A stretch of DNA of 7,137 bases. Source: an uncultured Prosthecobacter sp. GTDB taxonomy: Bacteria; Verrucomicrobiota; Verrucomicrobiia; Verrucomicrobiales; Verrucomicrobiaceae. The notes beneath the pieces are model-generated. The model saw nothing but the letters and a program-made list of their open reading frames with translations. It did no database searches and was not told the DNA's origin. The stretch lies in the NCBI GenBank assembly GCA_937941745.1, contig CALDGV010000813.1, positions 1 to 7,137 of the forward strand. Reading direction: 5' to 3'. Below are positions 5,940 to 7,137 of this stretch, piece by piece. Position 1 is the first letter of the stretch; each line of letters begins with the position of its first letter. The translations under genes were made by a program, and so were the position numbers.

Positions 5940-7121
5940 ATGCGCCCGCAAAGCATCCTCCTGGCCCTCGTCACCCTCCTCGGCAGCCTTCAGGCCGGCA
6001 TCGTGGAGGACTGGAACGAGGCCTTCCTCAACGCCGTGCGCAAGGAGACCCCGCCGCCCTGCCTCGTCTCCCGGAACCTGCCCATCTTCCACCTCGCCGT
6101 GCACCGCTCGCTGAAGGCCGCCGCCGCCCTCAGCGCGGGGGAGCAGCGTCAGGCCGCCCACCTGGCCTCCCGCACCGCCTTCCTCAGCTTCTTCCCCTCC
6201 CAGACCCGCATGGCCGAGGGCCTCGATGCCAGCCTCGGCGTCCGCATCGAATCCGATGCCGTGCGCCAGCTCGTCGCCCGCGAGGTGGCCCGCACCTTCC
6301 AGGAGCGGGAGGGGGATGGCTCCAGCACCACCGTGCACTACGTGCCGAGTGACAAGCCCGGCCAGTGGCGGCGCACCCCGCCGAACTTCCGCCCCCCGGA
6401 ATTCCCCCACTGGGGGCAGGTGCGGCCCTTCCTCGTGGATCAGGCCGCCAGCTACCGCGTGCCGCCGCCCCCGGCGCTCGACAGCGCCCGCTACGCCCAG
6501 GAGGTGAACGAGGTGAAGGCCATCGGCGGCAAGACCAGCACCCTCCGCACCGCCGAGCAGACCCTCATCGCCCGCTTCTGGGCCGACTTCAGCTACACCA
6601 GCTCCCCGCCCGGCCACTGGAACGAGATCGCCCGGGAGATCTGCCGCCGCCAGGCCCTGCCACTGGCGGAAAGCGCCCGCTTCTTCGCCCTGCTGAACCT
6701 CACCATGGCCGATGCCTGCATCTGCATCTGGAACAACAAATACCATTACAACTACTGGCGGCCCGTCACCGCCATCCAGCGTGCCGATGAGGATGGCAAC
6801 CCCGCCACCCAGCCCGACCCGGCCTGGGAGCCCCTGCTGCGCACCCCGCCGCACCCCGAATACGTCTCCGGCCACTCCGGCGTCAGCGGCGCCGCCGCCG
6901 CCATCCTGGAGCACCAGTTCGGCACCCAGGGCATCGCCTTCCAGGCCAGCAGCGACGACGTGAAGGACACCCTGCGCCGCTTCACCTCCTTTGAGGCCTG
7001 CGCGCGCGAAATCGCCCTCAGCCGCATCTACGGCGGTATCCACTACCCCGCCGCCGGGGAGGAGGGCCTCAAGCTCGGCCGCCGCATCGCCACCGACTGC
7101 CGCGCCCGCTTCAAGGAATGA
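5940..7121 (+). CDS. Exported vanadium-dependent haloperoxidase (PAP2 superfamily)
   Basis: 393 residues. The family uses a vanadate cofactor to oxidise halides with hydrogen peroxide, giving hypohalous acid; relatives in the same fold are phosphatases. All vanadate-site residues are present: K267 and R274 in NKYHYNYWRP (K-x6-RP), S310-G311-H312 in HPEYVSGHSG, and R362 and H368 in SRIYGGIHYP (SR-x5-H). Mapped on the fungal chloroperoxidase, R274 and H368 are the second arginine-side ligand partner and the vanadium-ligating histidine, and H312 is the acid-base histidine. Other family landmarks are RNLPIFHLAV (45-54), PHWGQVRPF (156-164), NEVKAIGGKTSTLRTAEQT (190-208), FWADFSYT and DPAWEPLLRTPPHPEYVS. 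The start MRPQSILLALVTLLGSLQA looks like a signal peptide with cleavage near LQA|G, so it acts outside the cytoplasm. It follows the second gene by 4 nt. Halide preference (chloride or bromide) cannot be read from the sequence. It is shorter than algal and fungal enzymes and similar to short bacterial members. Confidence 0.93.
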   Translation: MRPQSILLALVTLLGSLQAGIVEDWNEAFLNAVRKETPPPCLVSRNLPIFHLAVHRSLKAAAALSAGEQRQAAHLASRTAFLSFFPSQTRMAEGLDASLGVRIESDAVRQLVAREVARTFQEREGDGSSTTVHYVPSDKPGQWRRTPPNFRPPEFPHWGQVRPFLVDQAASYRVPPPPALDSARYAQEVNEVKAIGGKTSTLRTAEQTLIARFWADFSYTSSPPGHWNEIAREICRRQALPLAESARFFALLNLTMADACICIWNNKYHYNYWRPVTAIQRADEDGNPATQPDPAWEPLLRTPPHPEYVSGHSGVSGAAAAILEHQFGTQGIAFQASSDDVKDTLRRFTSFEACAREIALSRIYGGIHYPAAGEEGLKLGRRIATDCRARFKE

Positions 7122-7122
7122 A

Positions 7123-7135
7123 GCCGCCCTGCGGC
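7123..7135 (+). terminator. Possible start of a terminator hairpin (incomplete)
   Basis: Directly after the haloperoxidase stop, GCCGC (7123-7127), loop CCT, GCGGC (7131-7135) form a perfect 5-bp GC stem. The window ends 2 nt later, so a T-tract or a longer stem cannot be tested. In GC-rich sequence such short stems arise often by chance. Confidence 0.25.
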
Positions 7136-7137
7136 CC

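Noticed and set aside
5913..7043. Minus-strand open frame of 376 codons over the haloperoxidase gene
   Set aside because: The opposite strand encodes a clear enzyme with all active-site residues. The antisense product is Gly/Ala/Glu-rich and has no recognisable motif.

Overview
The window is one strand-coherent, gene-dense, GC-rich block from a bacterium, with three consecutive plus-strand genes that all look exported. The style of the proteins suggests Verrucomicrobiota: LVIVD, Ig-like and SbsA-like modules feeding a long glycine/threonine-rich beta-solenoid; a Gx(Y/L)xG module ending in a VKFSGVVFQKQ-type strand; a C-terminal InlB-type repeat; and a short exported vanadium haloperoxidase. 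This taxonomic call is inference, at moderate confidence. There is no RNA gene, CRISPR array, insertion sequence or phage gene that I can see.

Region 1 (window edge to 3566) is the 3' part of a very large secreted or surface protein. Its frame is open through the left edge, and the first codons are already inside an LVIVD-type repeat, so the true start and signal peptide lie upstream. After the LVIVD repeat come an Ig-like domain, an SbsA-like domain and a WSNAANW entry motif. The rest (1014-3563) is a beta-solenoid built from a long super-repeat of about 350-370 residues, present in roughly 2.4 copies. The protein stops inside the third copy and has no recognisable anchor.

Region 2 (3578-5935) encodes a 785-residue exported multidomain protein: signal peptide, cohesin-like domain, Ig-like domain, a tripartite beta-rich region, a second Ig-like domain and an InlB-type repeat. 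Region 3 (5940-7121) encodes a 393-residue exported vanadium-dependent haloperoxidase of the PAP2 superfamily with the whole vanadate-binding residue set. It is the only gene here with a recognisable enzymatic function.

The gene junctions are tight (11 and 4 nt). Each downstream ATG has a purine-rich Shine-Dalgarno core exactly 9 nt upstream that overlaps or lies next to the end of the preceding gene, so the three are very probably one translationally coupled transcript. The promoter is outside the window. A GC hairpin begins right after the last stop codon and may be the start of a terminator, but the window ends there. A working idea, not shown by the sequence, is that the two large proteins form an extracellular or surface matrix and the haloperoxidase acts in the same compartment.
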